This document shows, piece by piece, positions 46,338 through 55,819 of a stretch of 64,000 bases of DNA. The position numbers and the translations under genes are program-made. The stretch covers positions 372,001 through 436,000 of the forward strand of contig CATOTH010000006.1 in NCBI GenBank assembly GCA_951813065.1, in the 5' to 3' direction. The notes under the pieces are model-generated. The model was not told the origin of the DNA. It ran no database searches and was given only the letters and a program-made list of their open reading frames with translations. The stretch is from an uncultured Bryobacterales bacterium. Lineage in GTDB: Bacteria > Acidobacteriota > Terriglobia > Bryobacterales > UBA6623. The number at the start of each line of letters is the position of its first letter. Within the stretch, counting starts at the first letter, position 1.

Positions 46338-47582
46338 ATGATTACGGACGGCACTAGACGACAATTCTTGGGTGGCATAGCGACTGCTTCGGCACTGGCC
46401 GCCCTCCCGTCGGGATTGGGCGCCGCCGACGGCGGAGAGGGATACTGGCAAACTGTTCGAGAGCTGTTCTCGTTTCAAGAAGATCGGGTTCCGATGAACG
46501 CGGCAAATCTGTGCCCCACACCGGAGAGTGTCGCGAACACAGTGACTGACCTGACCCGCTCGATTGACACCGACTGTTCGTTTCAGAACCGCGAGCGCTT
46601 CGTGCAAGATCGTGAGACGGCGCGCGCCTTGGTGGCGGGACAGATCAATGCCGAAGGTGATGAGGTGGCATTGGTTCGCAACACGAGCGAAGCGAACAAC
46701 ATCATCAACAACGGGATAGACCTCGGACCCGGCGACGAAGTCGTGATCTGGGACCAGAATCATCCGACGAACCACGTTGCCTGGGAGGTGCGGGCTCTTC
46801 GGCGGGGTTTCACCGTGAGGTCCGTTACTGTTCCACCGCACCCATCTGGTCCAGATGATTTGATCGGGCCGTTCCGGCAGGCAATTACCCAGAAGACCAG
46901 GGTGCTGGCCTTGACCCATGCCTCGAACGTGAGCGGGATCCTGTTGCCGGTTCGCGAGCTCAGCGCGATCGCCCGGCGGTCGGGAATTCACGTACATGTC
47001 GACGGTGCACAGACTTGGGGGGCGCTGGATCTCGACTTGAAAGAACTTGGCTGCGACTCTTACGCGGCTAGCGCCCACAAATGGTTTTGCGGACCAAAGG
47101 AAGTCGGGTTGCTCTATGTCCGTCGGGAACGGATCGGAGACATCTGGCCCAGCATTGTCGCTCCGGGGTGGGGCTCCACCGCGGAAACGGAACTGCAGGG
47201 TGCCCGGAAGTTCGAATCGATGGGACAACGAGATGATGCGGCCCTCAGTGCACTGGGCGACACCGCCAAGTTCCACCACTCGATCGGACCCGCAAGAGTG
47301 GAGGCCCGCGTCCGCGACCTTGCTTCGCTGCTGAAGCGGTCCATCGCCGACATCGGTGCCAGGCTCGTTACTCCGGTGGGTGACCAATTGAGTGCCGGAG
47401 TCTGCATCATGGAAGTCGCATCTGAGCGGCGGCAACTGTTGTTCGACGCCATGTACCACGACGCTGGCATTGCCGGGTCAACGTCCGGTGGATTCCGCCT
47501 TTGCCCGCACATCTACAACACCGGCGAGCATGTCGAGAGAGCGGTTCGGGGCATTGAGAAGCATCGCAGCCTGTGGGCCTGA
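46338..47582 (+). CDS. Tat-exported class V aminotransferase (isopenicillin-N-epimerase-like)
   Basis: About 414 residues from ATG 46338. The beginning is a twin-arginine signal (GTRRQFLGGIATASALAALP, then GLGAADGG). The rest is a class V PLP enzyme: LVRNTSEANNIINNGI, WDQNHPTNHVAWEVRAL, HVDGAQTWGALDL with the PLP-binding Asp, and the PLP Lys in ASAHKWFCGPKEVG. The closest class is CefD-like/cysteine desulfurase-like. Export of a folded PLP enzyme is unusual but fits Tat. Substrate unknown. Confidence 0.88.
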   Translation: MITDGTRRQFLGGIATASALAALPSGLGAADGGEGYWQTVRELFSFQEDRVPMNAANLCPTPESVANTVTDLTRSIDTDCSFQNRERFVQDRETARALVAGQINAEGDEVALVRNTSEANNIINNGIDLGPGDEVVIWDQNHPTNHVAWEVRALRRGFTVRSVTVPPHPSGPDDLIGPFRQAITQKTRVLALTHASNVSGILLPVRELSAIARRSGIHVHVDGAQTWGALDLDLKELGCDSYAASAHKWFCGPKEVGLLYVRRERIGDIWPSIVAPGWGSTAETELQGARKFESMGQRDDAALSALGDTAKFHHSIGPARVEARVRDLASLLKRSIADIGARLVTPVGDQLSAGVCIMEVASERRQLLFDAMYHDAGIAGSTSGGFRLCPHIYNTGEHVERAVRGIEKHRSLWA

Positions 47583-47826
47583 GTTCTGGGAAACTTGGAG
47601 GTCTTCTCACCCTGAGCGCTACGAACGAGGACTGCCCTTCACCCCGAGCGGACGTGTACACTGACTCTACTCGCGGCGAGTGGCCGAAGGTGCTGCCAGC
47701 AGCGCCTTCGTGCGCTAAGGGAGAGGCTATGCCCCATTTCGCGTGGCAAGCCGGCGGCCTGCAATCCACACTTAGCGCAGCCGCGTTGATCGCTCAAGTT
47801 CCCAAGTGGCCCTGCTGGTAGGGGAT

Positions 47827-48642
47827 ATGGATCTGGAACTGATTGCCATGGATCGCGTAACAAGCATGGAGCGCGGCGGCCCTGTGGTTTCTGTAGACGG
47901 GTTGACCTTCAGCTACGGACGAGGCCAGGTCTTGCACGGGATATCGTTCAGTATCCGGAAGGGCGAGGTTGTCGGGCTTCTCGGCCCGAACGGCGCGGGC
48001 AAGAGTACAACCATCAAGATTCTGACCGGCATTCTGCCACCGGGAGGCGGGTCGGTTCGGATTGCCGGTCACGTGATGCCCACCGCGGCGATTAGCGCCA
48101 AGAAGCACGTCGGTTACGTACCTGAATCCGCCGAGCTGTTCGAGAGCCTGACAGGGCAGGAGTTTCTAGAGCTCATGGGTCGGCTGCAAGACGTGCCCGA
48201 GGAAAGCCTTCAAGTTCGGATCGGCCGGCTCTTGGAGCAATTCCACTTGTCCGGTTACTCTCGCTTGGACGAGTATTCCAAGGGAATGCGCCAGAAGGTG
48301 CTGCTGAGCGCGGCCCTGCTGCACAACCCCGATATCGTGATGCTTGACGAGCCCCTTTCGGGCCTGGACGTCAACGCCGGGCTCATGGTCCGCGATCTCA
48401 TCGCCGCGTTGGCGGCAGATGGCAAGGCGATTCTTTACAGCTCACATGTCCTTGATATCGTCGAACGCGTGTGCGACCGGGTGCTGATCATCCATGAGGG
48501 GCGCCTCATCGCGGACGGTTCCCTGGAGTCCTTGAAGGCATCTACTCAGAGCGGAAGCCTCGAAGATGTCTTCCGACAACTGACTCGTGTGGACGAGACC
48601 ATCAGCGGCGTGTCCGAAATCACTGAAAGCTTGCGCCGATGA
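47827..48642 (+). CDS. ABC transporter ATP-binding protein
   Basis: About 271 residues from ATG 47827 (alternatives 47806 and 47848). Walker A is GPNGAGKSTT, the signature is EYSKGMRQKVLLSAAL, Walker B is IVMLDEPLSGLD, and the switch His is in LYSSHVLD. The pattern is that of CcmA/ABC-2 exporters. The stop overlaps the permease start by four bases, so the two form one transporter. Confidence 0.92.
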   Translation: MDLELIAMDRVTSMERGGPVVSVDGLTFSYGRGQVLHGISFSIRKGEVVGLLGPNGAGKSTTIKILTGILPPGGGSVRIAGHVMPTAAISAKKHVGYVPESAELFESLTGQEFLELMGRLQDVPEESLQVRIGRLLEQFHLSGYSRLDEYSKGMRQKVLLSAALLHNPDIVMLDEPLSGLDVNAGLMVRDLIAALAADGKAILYSSHVLDIVERVCDRVLIIHEGRLIADGSLESLKASTQSGSLEDVFRQLTRVDETISGVSEITESLRR

Positions 48643-50339
48643 AGATCCCTCGCGTCCCCGGTAGCCGGATCTTTCGCGGCAAGACGTTTGCGGCGATGCT
48701 CCGGCAATGCGGAATCGAACCCAGGCAGTACTGGCTTCTCGTTGACCTCTTTCGCACGCTTAGCGAGAGGCGGGAAATGGCTTACATGGGCAGCAACGAC
48801 GACGCCATGAACCGCCTGATAGCCCTTTTTTGCTTTATGGCCACGGTACTGAGTCTTGTGCTGGTAGGTGTCGGCGTGTCGCCCGGAATATTCTGTCTTT
48901 TCCTGATTGCGTTCACCGTGTTTCAGCTCAGCTTGGTGTTGCTGCCCGAAGTGGCCGAGAACCTGGTGAATCCAGTCGAAGGGATGGTTCTGGCCCACCA
49001 ACCGGTGAACGGAGCCACTTGGGCAGGCGCGAAACTGACACATCTGTTCAAGCTCGTGCTCTATGTGGTGGCGGGAATCAACACCCTTCCGGCAATCATC
49101 GGTGGCTTTCTTGATCACCAAAGTGCGTTTCTTGCCGTGACGTATCCGGCCAGGCATTTCCTTGCTGTTCTGGGCGCGGGGCTGGTAGTCGCCTTGCTTT
49201 GCTGCAGCTTCTTCGGTTGGCTGGTTCGATTCATTCCTGCCCGGCGCCTCAAGCGGGCCGCCGTAGCGGCTCAAGTCATCCCGACGCTATTCATTCTCCT
49301 CCCGCACTTCCGCGACGAACTGGGGGCAGCCTATGCAGTCGTGAAAGATTTGTTCGGGTCGTCGGAGTGGTGGGTGATGAGCATTCTGGAAACGCTCCCG
49401 GGAGGGTACGCGACGGTCTTGGGAATAGCGATTGCTGCTGTCACGATTCCAGCAATCACGTTTGGGCTCAAGTCACTCTCTAGCGACCACCTGATCCGTG
49501 TTTCCACGCTCGTCCAATCAGGTACTGGCCACCGGAACGTGAAGAAAAGAAGATCCGTCATTGCAAGGTGGTCGGCGAGGATTGCCGGGGGTCAAGCCGG
49601 TCGGGCCGGATTCGAGTACCTAGGCACGATGATGCGGCGGGACTGGCAATTCAAGGTAAACATGGCCGGAATCGCTCCTCTCATGGTCTTTCCTGTCGTG
49701 TTGTCGGCCTTGAAGGGAGAGAGTATCCTGTCGTCGCCCTTCAGTGCGGGCTTTACCCTGAGCCATCTCTTGCCCCACGCCTTGGGAGTGACCATCGTCA
49801 TGGCGGGTTCGGTCCTTTCCTTTGGCAACGACTACAAGGGTACCTGGTGGTTTCTCGTCGTCCCGGGCACTTCAGTTCCGCTGTTTGCGAGGGGAGTGCA
49901 TGCAAGGCTCTTTCTTCTCCTGGTCATTGCTCCGAACCTGGCCTTGCTGGTGGCATCCTTATGGCGTTTCGGCATCTGGGAGGCCGCACTGTTCGTGGCG
50001 TTCAGCACTGTCATCGCGTCGTTGTATCTGGCAGTAGGCCTGCATTTGGTCACCGGAGTCCCGTTCGGAAAACAACGCGATCCGAGTAGGCGAGCGGTTT
50101 CTTTGGTCGGCATGATGCTCTTTTCTGCCGCTGTCAGCATTGCCATCGGAATCCAATACTTGCTGTTCCTATCCGTCGTGGCGGTAGCCGTCGCGGCTCT
50201 CGTTGGGACGGTGTGCGCGTATTTCCTGACGAGAAGGGCGATTGACAACCTCGCATCCCGCATTCGGATCCATCTCCAGCTCCTTGCGTTGGGACCGAAA
50301 GGGCAGTCCGCTGGCCCGTTCTTTGATATCAGTGATTGA
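48639..50339 (+). CDS. ABC transporter permease, ABC-2-like, unknown substrate
   Basis: 566 residues with about 12 hydrophobic helices in two halves separated by a polar segment (about residues 285-325, HRNVKKRRSVIARW). The N-terminal region is cytoplasmic (IFRGKTFAAMLRQCG, LFRTLSERREMAYMGSNDD). It overlaps the ATPase gene as ATGA. It is not a standard ABC-2 half permease but a full-length form; it may export a lipid, peptide or glycan. The adjacent glycosyltransferase gene on the same strand may be linked. Confidence 0.75.
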   Translation: MKIPRVPGSRIFRGKTFAAMLRQCGIEPRQYWLLVDLFRTLSERREMAYMGSNDDAMNRLIALFCFMATVLSLVLVGVGVSPGIFCLFLIAFTVFQLSLVLLPEVAENLVNPVEGMVLAHQPVNGATWAGAKLTHLFKLVLYVVAGINTLPAIIGGFLDHQSAFLAVTYPARHFLAVLGAGLVVALLCCSFFGWLVRFIPARRLKRAAVAAQVIPTLFILLPHFRDELGAAYAVVKDLFGSSEWWVMSILETLPGGYATVLGIAIAAVTIPAITFGLKSLSSDHLIRVSTLVQSGTGHRNVKKRRSVIARWSARIAGGQAGRAGFEYLGTMMRRDWQFKVNMAGIAPLMVFPVVLSALKGESILSSPFSAGFTLSHLLPHALGVTIVMAGSVLSFGNDYKGTWWFLVVPGTSVPLFARGVHARLFLLLVIAPNLALLVASLWRFGIWEAALFVAFSTVIASLYLAVGLHLVTGVPFGKQRDPSRRAVSLVGMMLFSAAVSIAIGIQYLLFLSVVAVAVAALVGTVCAYFLTRRAIDNLASRIRIHLQLLALGPKGQSAGPFFDISD

Positions 50340-50437
50340 GTACGGGCCCTGTCTCGATCAGGTCTTCCGGGGCAGATTCTCTGGATTGCGGACAACCGAT
50401 GTAGGCGCCCCATGCATGGCTTGGTGTCCGAGTCCCC

Positions 50438-51823
50438 TTGGCGTTCCCGCTCAACGTGCCACGCCGCAATGAGTCCGGACCGCGTGAATTGACGCCCGTG
50501 ACGAAGGAATTCGAGCGATTTGGCGCCCGAGCCCGCAACTACGTGGACGCGGCGGGCTTGTGGTGCACGCTCGGCTACAGCGCCCTTGCGTTTCAGGCTC
50601 GACAGCCGGGTGAGCCTGATTTGGCGGGGTTCTTCGGTCTAATTGCATGGACTGGCCTGCCTGCGTTCGCCCTCTACTGGTACTTCCGAAACCATCACGA
50701 ACCGCTCCCTGTGGGCCGCATGTTTTTTTGGGCAGCAATCTTCAGGATCTGCGGCCTCGTCGGAGGGCCGTTCTTCGAGGACGACTTCTATCGCTATCTC
50801 TGGGACGGGTTTCGCTTTGCGACAACCGGCTCGCCCTACGGAGCGGCTCCTGAGGAGTTCTTCGTGGACCCTAGCGTCCCAGCGGCATTCCAGAATGTCT
50901 TGGATCGCATCAACAACCCCGACCTTCCGACTATCTACGCCCCATTGACCGAGGTGCTCTTCTTGGTTGGCTACTGGCTGAAGCCGGGCAGCATCTTGGC
51001 ATTACAGTCCATCCTGGTTGTTGTCGATCTCCTGACTATCGGGCTCTTGCTGCGCCTAGCACCGGCTCGTGGGGTGATGCTTTATGCATGGTGCCCGTTG
51101 ATCGTGAAGGAGATTGCCTTCACAGCGCATCCCGATGGCCTGGGAGTCGGCTTGCTGCTGGCAGCGATCGTTCTCGCGCGAGGCCGCCGCTGGCAAAGCG
51201 CTGCTGTCTGCCTGGGGCTGGCCATTGCGTCGAAGGCGTTTGCACTCGTGTTGGCGCCGTTGGTGCTTGTCAACGCTCGTGCCAAGCATTGGATCGTGGC
51301 GTGCACCACGACGGCATTGATATATGCGCCATTTGTCATCGCGGGCGCAACGGACGTTGAGTCCCTGCGAATCTTTGCACGCGAGTGGGAGTTCAATTCG
51401 GCGGCGTTTGGCCTCCTCAAGTCCGTGATGCGACCGCTCGATGCGAAGTTGGCACTAGGTTTGATCTTCGCCGTCTTCTGGGCTCACTATGCCGTCAGGT
51501 TGGTCAAGCGTGGCGTGGATGAGATTCCGAGAGGAGACTGGGTCTACGGTGTGCTACTTGCTGTTTCGCCTGTGATCAATCCGTGGTATCTGATCTGGCT
51601 CCTGCCATTTGCGGCGATCTTCCCGAGTGCTTGGGCGTGGACTGCTTCCGCATTGATTCTCCTCGGCTACGTGTCCGGAACCAACTTGGGTGACTACGGC
51701 CTACAGCCCTACCAGCAGCCCGTCTGGGTCCGAGTGCTGGAGTTTGGCCTGATCTTGGTGGCGCTGGCCTATGACGTCGTCCGACACCGGCTTTCAATAC
51801 CTAAGGGGCGAGTTGCCGGCTAG
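50438..51823 (+). CDS. GT-C fold membrane glycosyltransferase (GT87/DUF2029-like)
   Basis: 461 residues from a TTG at 50438, or 441 from a GTG at 50498. Ten or more hydrophobic helices. The first large loop has FFEDDFYRYLWDGFRF near residue 112, the acidic motif typical of GT-C enzymes that use polyprenyl-phosphate sugars. Later segments LYAWCPLIVKEIAFTAHPDG and SPVINPWYLIWLLPFAA are also typical of the group. A decayed relative lies at 53480-53987. It probably transfers mannose or another sugar on the periplasmic side of the membrane. Confidence 0.8.
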   Translation: MAFPLNVPRRNESGPRELTPVTKEFERFGARARNYVDAAGLWCTLGYSALAFQARQPGEPDLAGFFGLIAWTGLPAFALYWYFRNHHEPLPVGRMFFWAAIFRICGLVGGPFFEDDFYRYLWDGFRFATTGSPYGAAPEEFFVDPSVPAAFQNVLDRINNPDLPTIYAPLTEVLFLVGYWLKPGSILALQSILVVVDLLTIGLLLRLAPARGVMLYAWCPLIVKEIAFTAHPDGLGVGLLLAAIVLARGRRWQSAAVCLGLAIASKAFALVLAPLVLVNARAKHWIVACTTTALIYAPFVIAGATDVESLRIFAREWEFNSAAFGLLKSVMRPLDAKLALGLIFAVFWAHYAVRLVKRGVDEIPRGDWVYGVLLAVSPVINPWYLIWLLPFAAIFPSAWAWTASALILLGYVSGTNLGDYGLQPYQQPVWVRVLEFGLILVALAYDVVRHRLSIPKGRVAG

Positions 51824-52216
51824 CACGGCAGCTCCCGGGATGCTTGCGAAACTGATCGTTCCGTGGTGGTGGGCGAGGTCTGAGACATCTCCACGGAACT
51901 GCAGACGCTAGTCCTTGGAACACACCCAGCAAAACAGTGTCCGGCGTCTTGTGGCGGACACTTTGCTGCTGCCAGTGCAGTCAGGCTCGTAGCATGGAGT
52001 CTACAAGCGGTTCTTGCCTTGAAAGCAGCTTCGCCGCAACCTTAGAATGATTTCCCCCGATCAGGGGCAATCGACGATTGGGGCGCAATCGCCAGCGTGA
52101 TTGGTGCGAGCATGAGATTTCTGCCGCGGTTCCGTCGTTGCAACTAGGAGGCGGTGACGCGGTTGCCCGCGTTGACAATAGGAAGTAAGGTAATACCCCG
52201 TGGACTTGAACACACC
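51824..52216. other. 393-base spacer
   Basis: No coding signal recognised between the glycosyltransferase and the DUF547 gene. Confidence 0.4.
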
Positions 52217-53065
52217 ATGAGTCTTGCGAGGAAGCAGGCCCGGATTGTGTGGCTGCTGGCCGGAATGATTCTGATTGCCGGCATTGCGACAACACAGCAG
52301 GAACCAAGGCTGATTCCGGCCTGGGACGCTAGTGACGAAACCAGTGCTGCTCGCATCGATCACAGCGCTTGGCAAGAGACGCTCAACGGATACCTGCTTG
52401 GTCACAGCTCGGGCATCAACCGATTCGACTATGCTGCGCTCAAAGCCAATCCCGAGGACAGCGCCAAATTGGTGGACTACCTAGCTTCATTGCAGGGCTT
52501 GGACCCGCGGGAATACTCGCGAGCAGAACAGAAAGCCTACTGGATCAATCTCTACAACGCTCTAACGGTTCGAGTCGTTCTTGACGCATATCCGGTCAGC
52601 TCCATACGCAGAATCAGCGATAGCCTCCTTGGCGGCCTGATCTTCTCGGGTCCGTGGAAAGATGTGTGCGCGAACGTCGCGGGCCTGGATCTGACTCTGG
52701 ACGATATAGAGCACGGCATTCTTCGCCCGATCTACAGGGATAGTCGAATTCATTACGGGGTTAACTGTGCCAGCCTGGGCTGTCCGAATCTTCTCGGGAC
52801 GGCCTTCACCGCTGCCAACACGGAGAGCTTGCTCGACGCTGGGGCACGCGACTACGTGAACCATACACGGGGAGTTGATTTCGTTGACGAGGATTTTATC
52901 GTCATCTCTAGTGTCTACAGCTGGTTTGTCGAGGATTTCGGCGGCAGCGAGGCAGGCGTCATCGAGCACCTCGCCCAATACGCCGAGAAGGAACTCGCCC
53001 AGCGTTTGAGGGATTTCGAGGGGGCGGTGGACTACGATTACGACTGGGACTTGAATCAGCCGTGA
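52217..53065 (+). CDS. DUF547 family exported protein, intact copy
   Basis: 282 residues from ATG 52217. A signal peptide (RKQARIVWLLAGMILIAGIATTQQ) precedes the DUF547 domain: FDYAALKANPEDSAKL, YSRAEQKAYWINLYNALTVRVVLDAYP, LTLDDIEHGILRP, RIHYGVNCASLGCPNL and FIVISSVYSWFVEDFGG. The conserved Cys of GVNCAS and the N-A-L-T segment are the family core; the family is found in secreted and plant proteins and lacks a defined reaction. A second copy without signal peptide lies at 53988-54722. Confidence 0.88.
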   Translation: MSLARKQARIVWLLAGMILIAGIATTQQEPRLIPAWDASDETSAARIDHSAWQETLNGYLLGHSSGINRFDYAALKANPEDSAKLVDYLASLQGLDPREYSRAEQKAYWINLYNALTVRVVLDAYPVSSIRRISDSLLGGLIFSGPWKDVCANVAGLDLTLDDIEHGILRPIYRDSRIHYGVNCASLGCPNLLGTAFTAANTESLLDAGARDYVNHTRGVDFVDEDFIVISSVYSWFVEDFGGSEAGVIEHLAQYAEKELAQRLRDFEGAVDYDYDWDLNQP

Positions 53066-53479
53066 GATCCGTCTCGGACACCCAATGGGGTGACTGAGCC
53101 TCTGGGAATGGCCTACCTTGGGGCTCGCCGAGCTTGATCGCCAACTCAGCTCCGAGACGTTCGATTCACACTTGGAGGCGCTCTCTTGGTTCGGGCTGAA
53201 TAACAAGAACTTCCAGGCTCGCTTGAAGGCGGCGGTTCCCGCTCCCACGCTCAGAACGCCGACAGGATGCCTTGCCCACGCCGCAATGCACGTTGTCGCT
53301 CGCCCGAGATGCCCATCAGCCATTCCGTCAAATGTCTCGTGACCGACTCGGTGGTAGCTCGCCGATAGCAAATCAACTGAAGGCGTAGCTGAAGGACACG
53401 CTGATCACGCTGGACGCCGCCAAATTCCGGCCATGGATGACTCTTGGGTACGAGGCAGCGATAGTCGTTTTGTCCGAAA
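53066..53479. other. spacer with possible gene remnants
   Basis: No intact gene. On the minus strand around 53370-53435 a short run reading FGGVQRDQRVLQLRLQLI resembles the C-terminal strand of a TonB-dependent receptor but is not followed by a stop. It may be a remnant. Confidence 0.35.
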
Positions 53480-53987
53480 GGGCAAGGCCCGCCGTCAGTA
53501 CTAGTCATTCTGGTGCTGTGGCTGTGCTTGGCGCCATCGCGGAAGGTGCTGCCTTATGCCTGGTGTCCGCTGGTGATCAAGAAGAGCGCGTACAGCGCGC
53601 ACCGGGATGGCGCTGGCAATTGCCTGTTGCTGGCGGCCGTCGTATAGGCACGGGACCGACGGTGGCCGTTCGCCGCCGTCACGCTGGGCCTTGCCGCATG
53701 CGCCCAGGCGTTCGGCCTGGTGCTGGCGCCCTTGGTGTGGATTGAAACGCGTGTCCGGCATTGGTCGCTATTCGGCGCCACGCTCGCGGCGGCGCATGAA
53801 CCGTTCGCGCTTCGCTCGGGGCCTAGCTTGGCTTCGGTGCTCGAGGTTGCACGGGAGTGGAAGTTCAGCTCGTTGCTGTTTGGGCTGCTGAGGCTTGCGC
53901 TGCCGTCATTCGAGGCTAGGCTCGCCCTGGGAATCTATTCGCCGCATTCTGGGCGTGGCCTGTGGTCCGCCGCACGCAGAACGGATC
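53480..53987 (+). pseudogene. decayed 3' part of a second GT-C glycosyltransferase gene
   Basis: Translation gives LAPSRKVLPYAWCPLVIKK, then LLLAAVV, an in-frame TAG near 53647, then ARDRRWPFAAVTLGLA, AFGLVLAPLVWIETRVRHW, AREWKFSSLLFGLL and LALG. These align in order with the intact glycosyltransferase at 50438-51823 (LAPARGVMLYAWCPLIVKE, LARGRRWQSAAVCLGLA, AFALVLAPLVLVNARAKHW, AREWEFNSAAFGLL). After LALG a frameshift near 53935 continues the similarity as LFAAFWAWPVVRR. The 5' two thirds are absent and the remnant runs straight into DUF547 sequence. Confidence 0.85.
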
Positions 53988-54722
53988 TCGATTTGGGATC
54001 CCAGCGACGAGTCAAGTGTCGAGCGCATCGATCACGGCGCGTGGCAGGACATCTTGGATGGATGCGTCGTCGCCGATCCGTCTGGAGTCAGTTTTGTGGA
54101 CTACGCCGCACTGGCAAGGAATCCGGCGGATGCGGAAACGCTGGCTGGATACCTCAAGTACCTGCATCGGGTTGATCCCCGGGGCTACTCCCGGGCGGAG
54201 CAGATTGCGTACTGGATCAACCTCCATGGAGCGACTACCATGAAGATCGTTCTGGACGCCTACCCTGTGGATTCGATCGAGGAAATCCACGAGGACGTCG
54301 TCCCAATGACGGGTCCGTGGAATGAGGTGTACGCCAACGTTGCTGACCAGAATCTAACCCTGGACCAGCTTGAACATGGAATCCTGCGCCCAATCTGGTG
54401 GGACAAGCGGATTCACTATGCGGTTAACTGCGCCGCATACGGTTGCTCGCACTTGATCGAGACGGACTTCACCACTGCTAACGCCGAGTTACTGCTCGAA
54501 GCAGTTGCGCGGGCCTCTCTGAAGAGTCCACCGGGTATAGACTTTGTTGATAATGACTTTGTCATCATTTCGAACACCTACGATTGGTTCACCGAGGATT
54601 TCGGTGGTACAGAGGAGTCGGTCATCGAACACCTTGTCGACTATGTTGATGGCAAGTTGGCTGAGCTTCTCGGAGTGTTCGCATGTGCGATTGAGTACGA
54701 CTACAACTGTGGTCTCAACTAG
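53988..54722 (+). pseudogene. DUF547 copy 2, lacking start and signal peptide
   Basis: About 244 codons without a stop align with the intact DUF547 copy from WDASDET onward: here WDPSDESSVERIDHGAWQ, YSRAEQIAYWINLHGAT, LTLDQLEHGILRP, RIHYAVNCAAYGC and FVIISNTYDWFTEDFGG. The conserved Cys and family motifs persist, but the frame enters from glycosyltransferase remnant DNA and there is no signal peptide or good start; the open frame reaches back only to a TTG at 53895. It may be a recently inactivated gene or produce a cytoplasmic product. Confidence 0.7.
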
Positions 54723-54812
54723 CTAGAATGGTAGGGGGCCTAAGCCGAATGGTCCGGCGGGAGGTGCCGCCCTATCCGACATGGTGCGGCAGCAGGAAGG
54801 GAAAAGACAGAT

Positions 54813-55187
54813 ATGAAGCAACTTGCATTCGCGAGCGTACTCTTCGCCACATGTGCGGGGCTGTTCCAGGTTTCGGTTTCGGCGTCCGGGTCTGTCGGGC
54901 CGGGAGCCGGCAAGGTGAGCCCGCGTGCGGCATATTCGCAGGGCAAGGCCCTGACTTTCGATCTACTGGTGTGCGATTCCTGCCCGCTATCGAGGAACGA
55001 ACTCGATCGTGACCGGGCGCGGAGCGTCACGGCCAGCCTGGTAGCAGTCCACGATGGCAACGAAACCGGATCGTCGGACGACAAGGCAGTCACCGCGCTG
55101 TGTTCCAACGGGGTCTTGGAGGGCGAGGACTGCAAGCTGAAGATGGAACTGGTCCACTACTACCTGACCCGTCGCTTCAAGCTGTAG
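54813..55187 (+). CDS. small secreted protein with two cysteine pairs
   Basis: 124 residues. Signal peptide with AFASVLFATCAGLFQVSVSASG. Mature part has CDSCPL, a second pair C-S-N...D-C (ALCSNGVLEGEDC) and an acidic middle. The GGAAGGG site is about 11 bases from the ATG. No family recognised. It lies 54 bases upstream of the split outer-membrane-type gene, so the two may belong together. Confidence 0.6.
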   Translation: MKQLAFASVLFATCAGLFQVSVSASGSVGPGAGKVSPRAAYSQGKALTFDLLVCDSCPLSRNELDRDRARSVTASLVAVHDGNETGSSDDKAVTALCSNGVLEGEDCKLKMELVHYYLTRRFKL

Positions 55188-55815
55188 GGCTGGCCGTTCT
55201 TGGAGCTTATTGGGCGCAAACATTCCGGAGATACGCAACAGATGTTACACAAATGGCGGTCTTTCGCGACCTTTTCTTTCGCCGCGGCGCTCGCGCTTTG
55301 CCTGTTCGCCTCTCTCGCCCTTGCGCAGGGAACGCCGTGGCTTGCCGAGCCGGGGACTGGCAGCGTCAGCATTTCGTACGTGAACCAGAACGCCACTGAG
55401 TTCTACCGCCAGACCACCAAGGTGAAGGGACCTCTGGAGGCGACCGGGGCGAACCTAGCGCAAAATACGATGTGGTTTGGGGTCAACTACGCCATCAACG
55501 ACGCGGTAGCCCTCGACGTGCAGTCCGGCTGGGCACGTAGCTTCGTGGCGGGCGGGGTCGGTCCGTCTGGAGGCCAGGAGAGCTACAGCGGATTATTCGA
55601 TTCAAACTTCGCGGTTACGTGGCGGATCGTCGACGAGTTGATCGCCAATGCTCCTAGCGTCGCGGTGCGGGTGGGTGCGATCGTGTCCGGTGGTTACGAT
55701 ACCGGTTACATCAACTCGCTCGGAGATGGTGGCAACGGGGTCGAGACGTCGCTCATCATCGGCAAGTTTGGTAGCGCGGCCGGTGTTTCGGGGGAGGTCG
55801 GCTACCGAAACCGTA

Positions 55816-55819
55816 CTAG
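55816..55819. repeat. target site duplication CTAG, left copy
   Basis: CTAG directly before the left end of the IS1380-family element; the same four bases follow the right end at 57582-57585. Four-base duplications are usual for IS1380. Confidence 0.85.
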
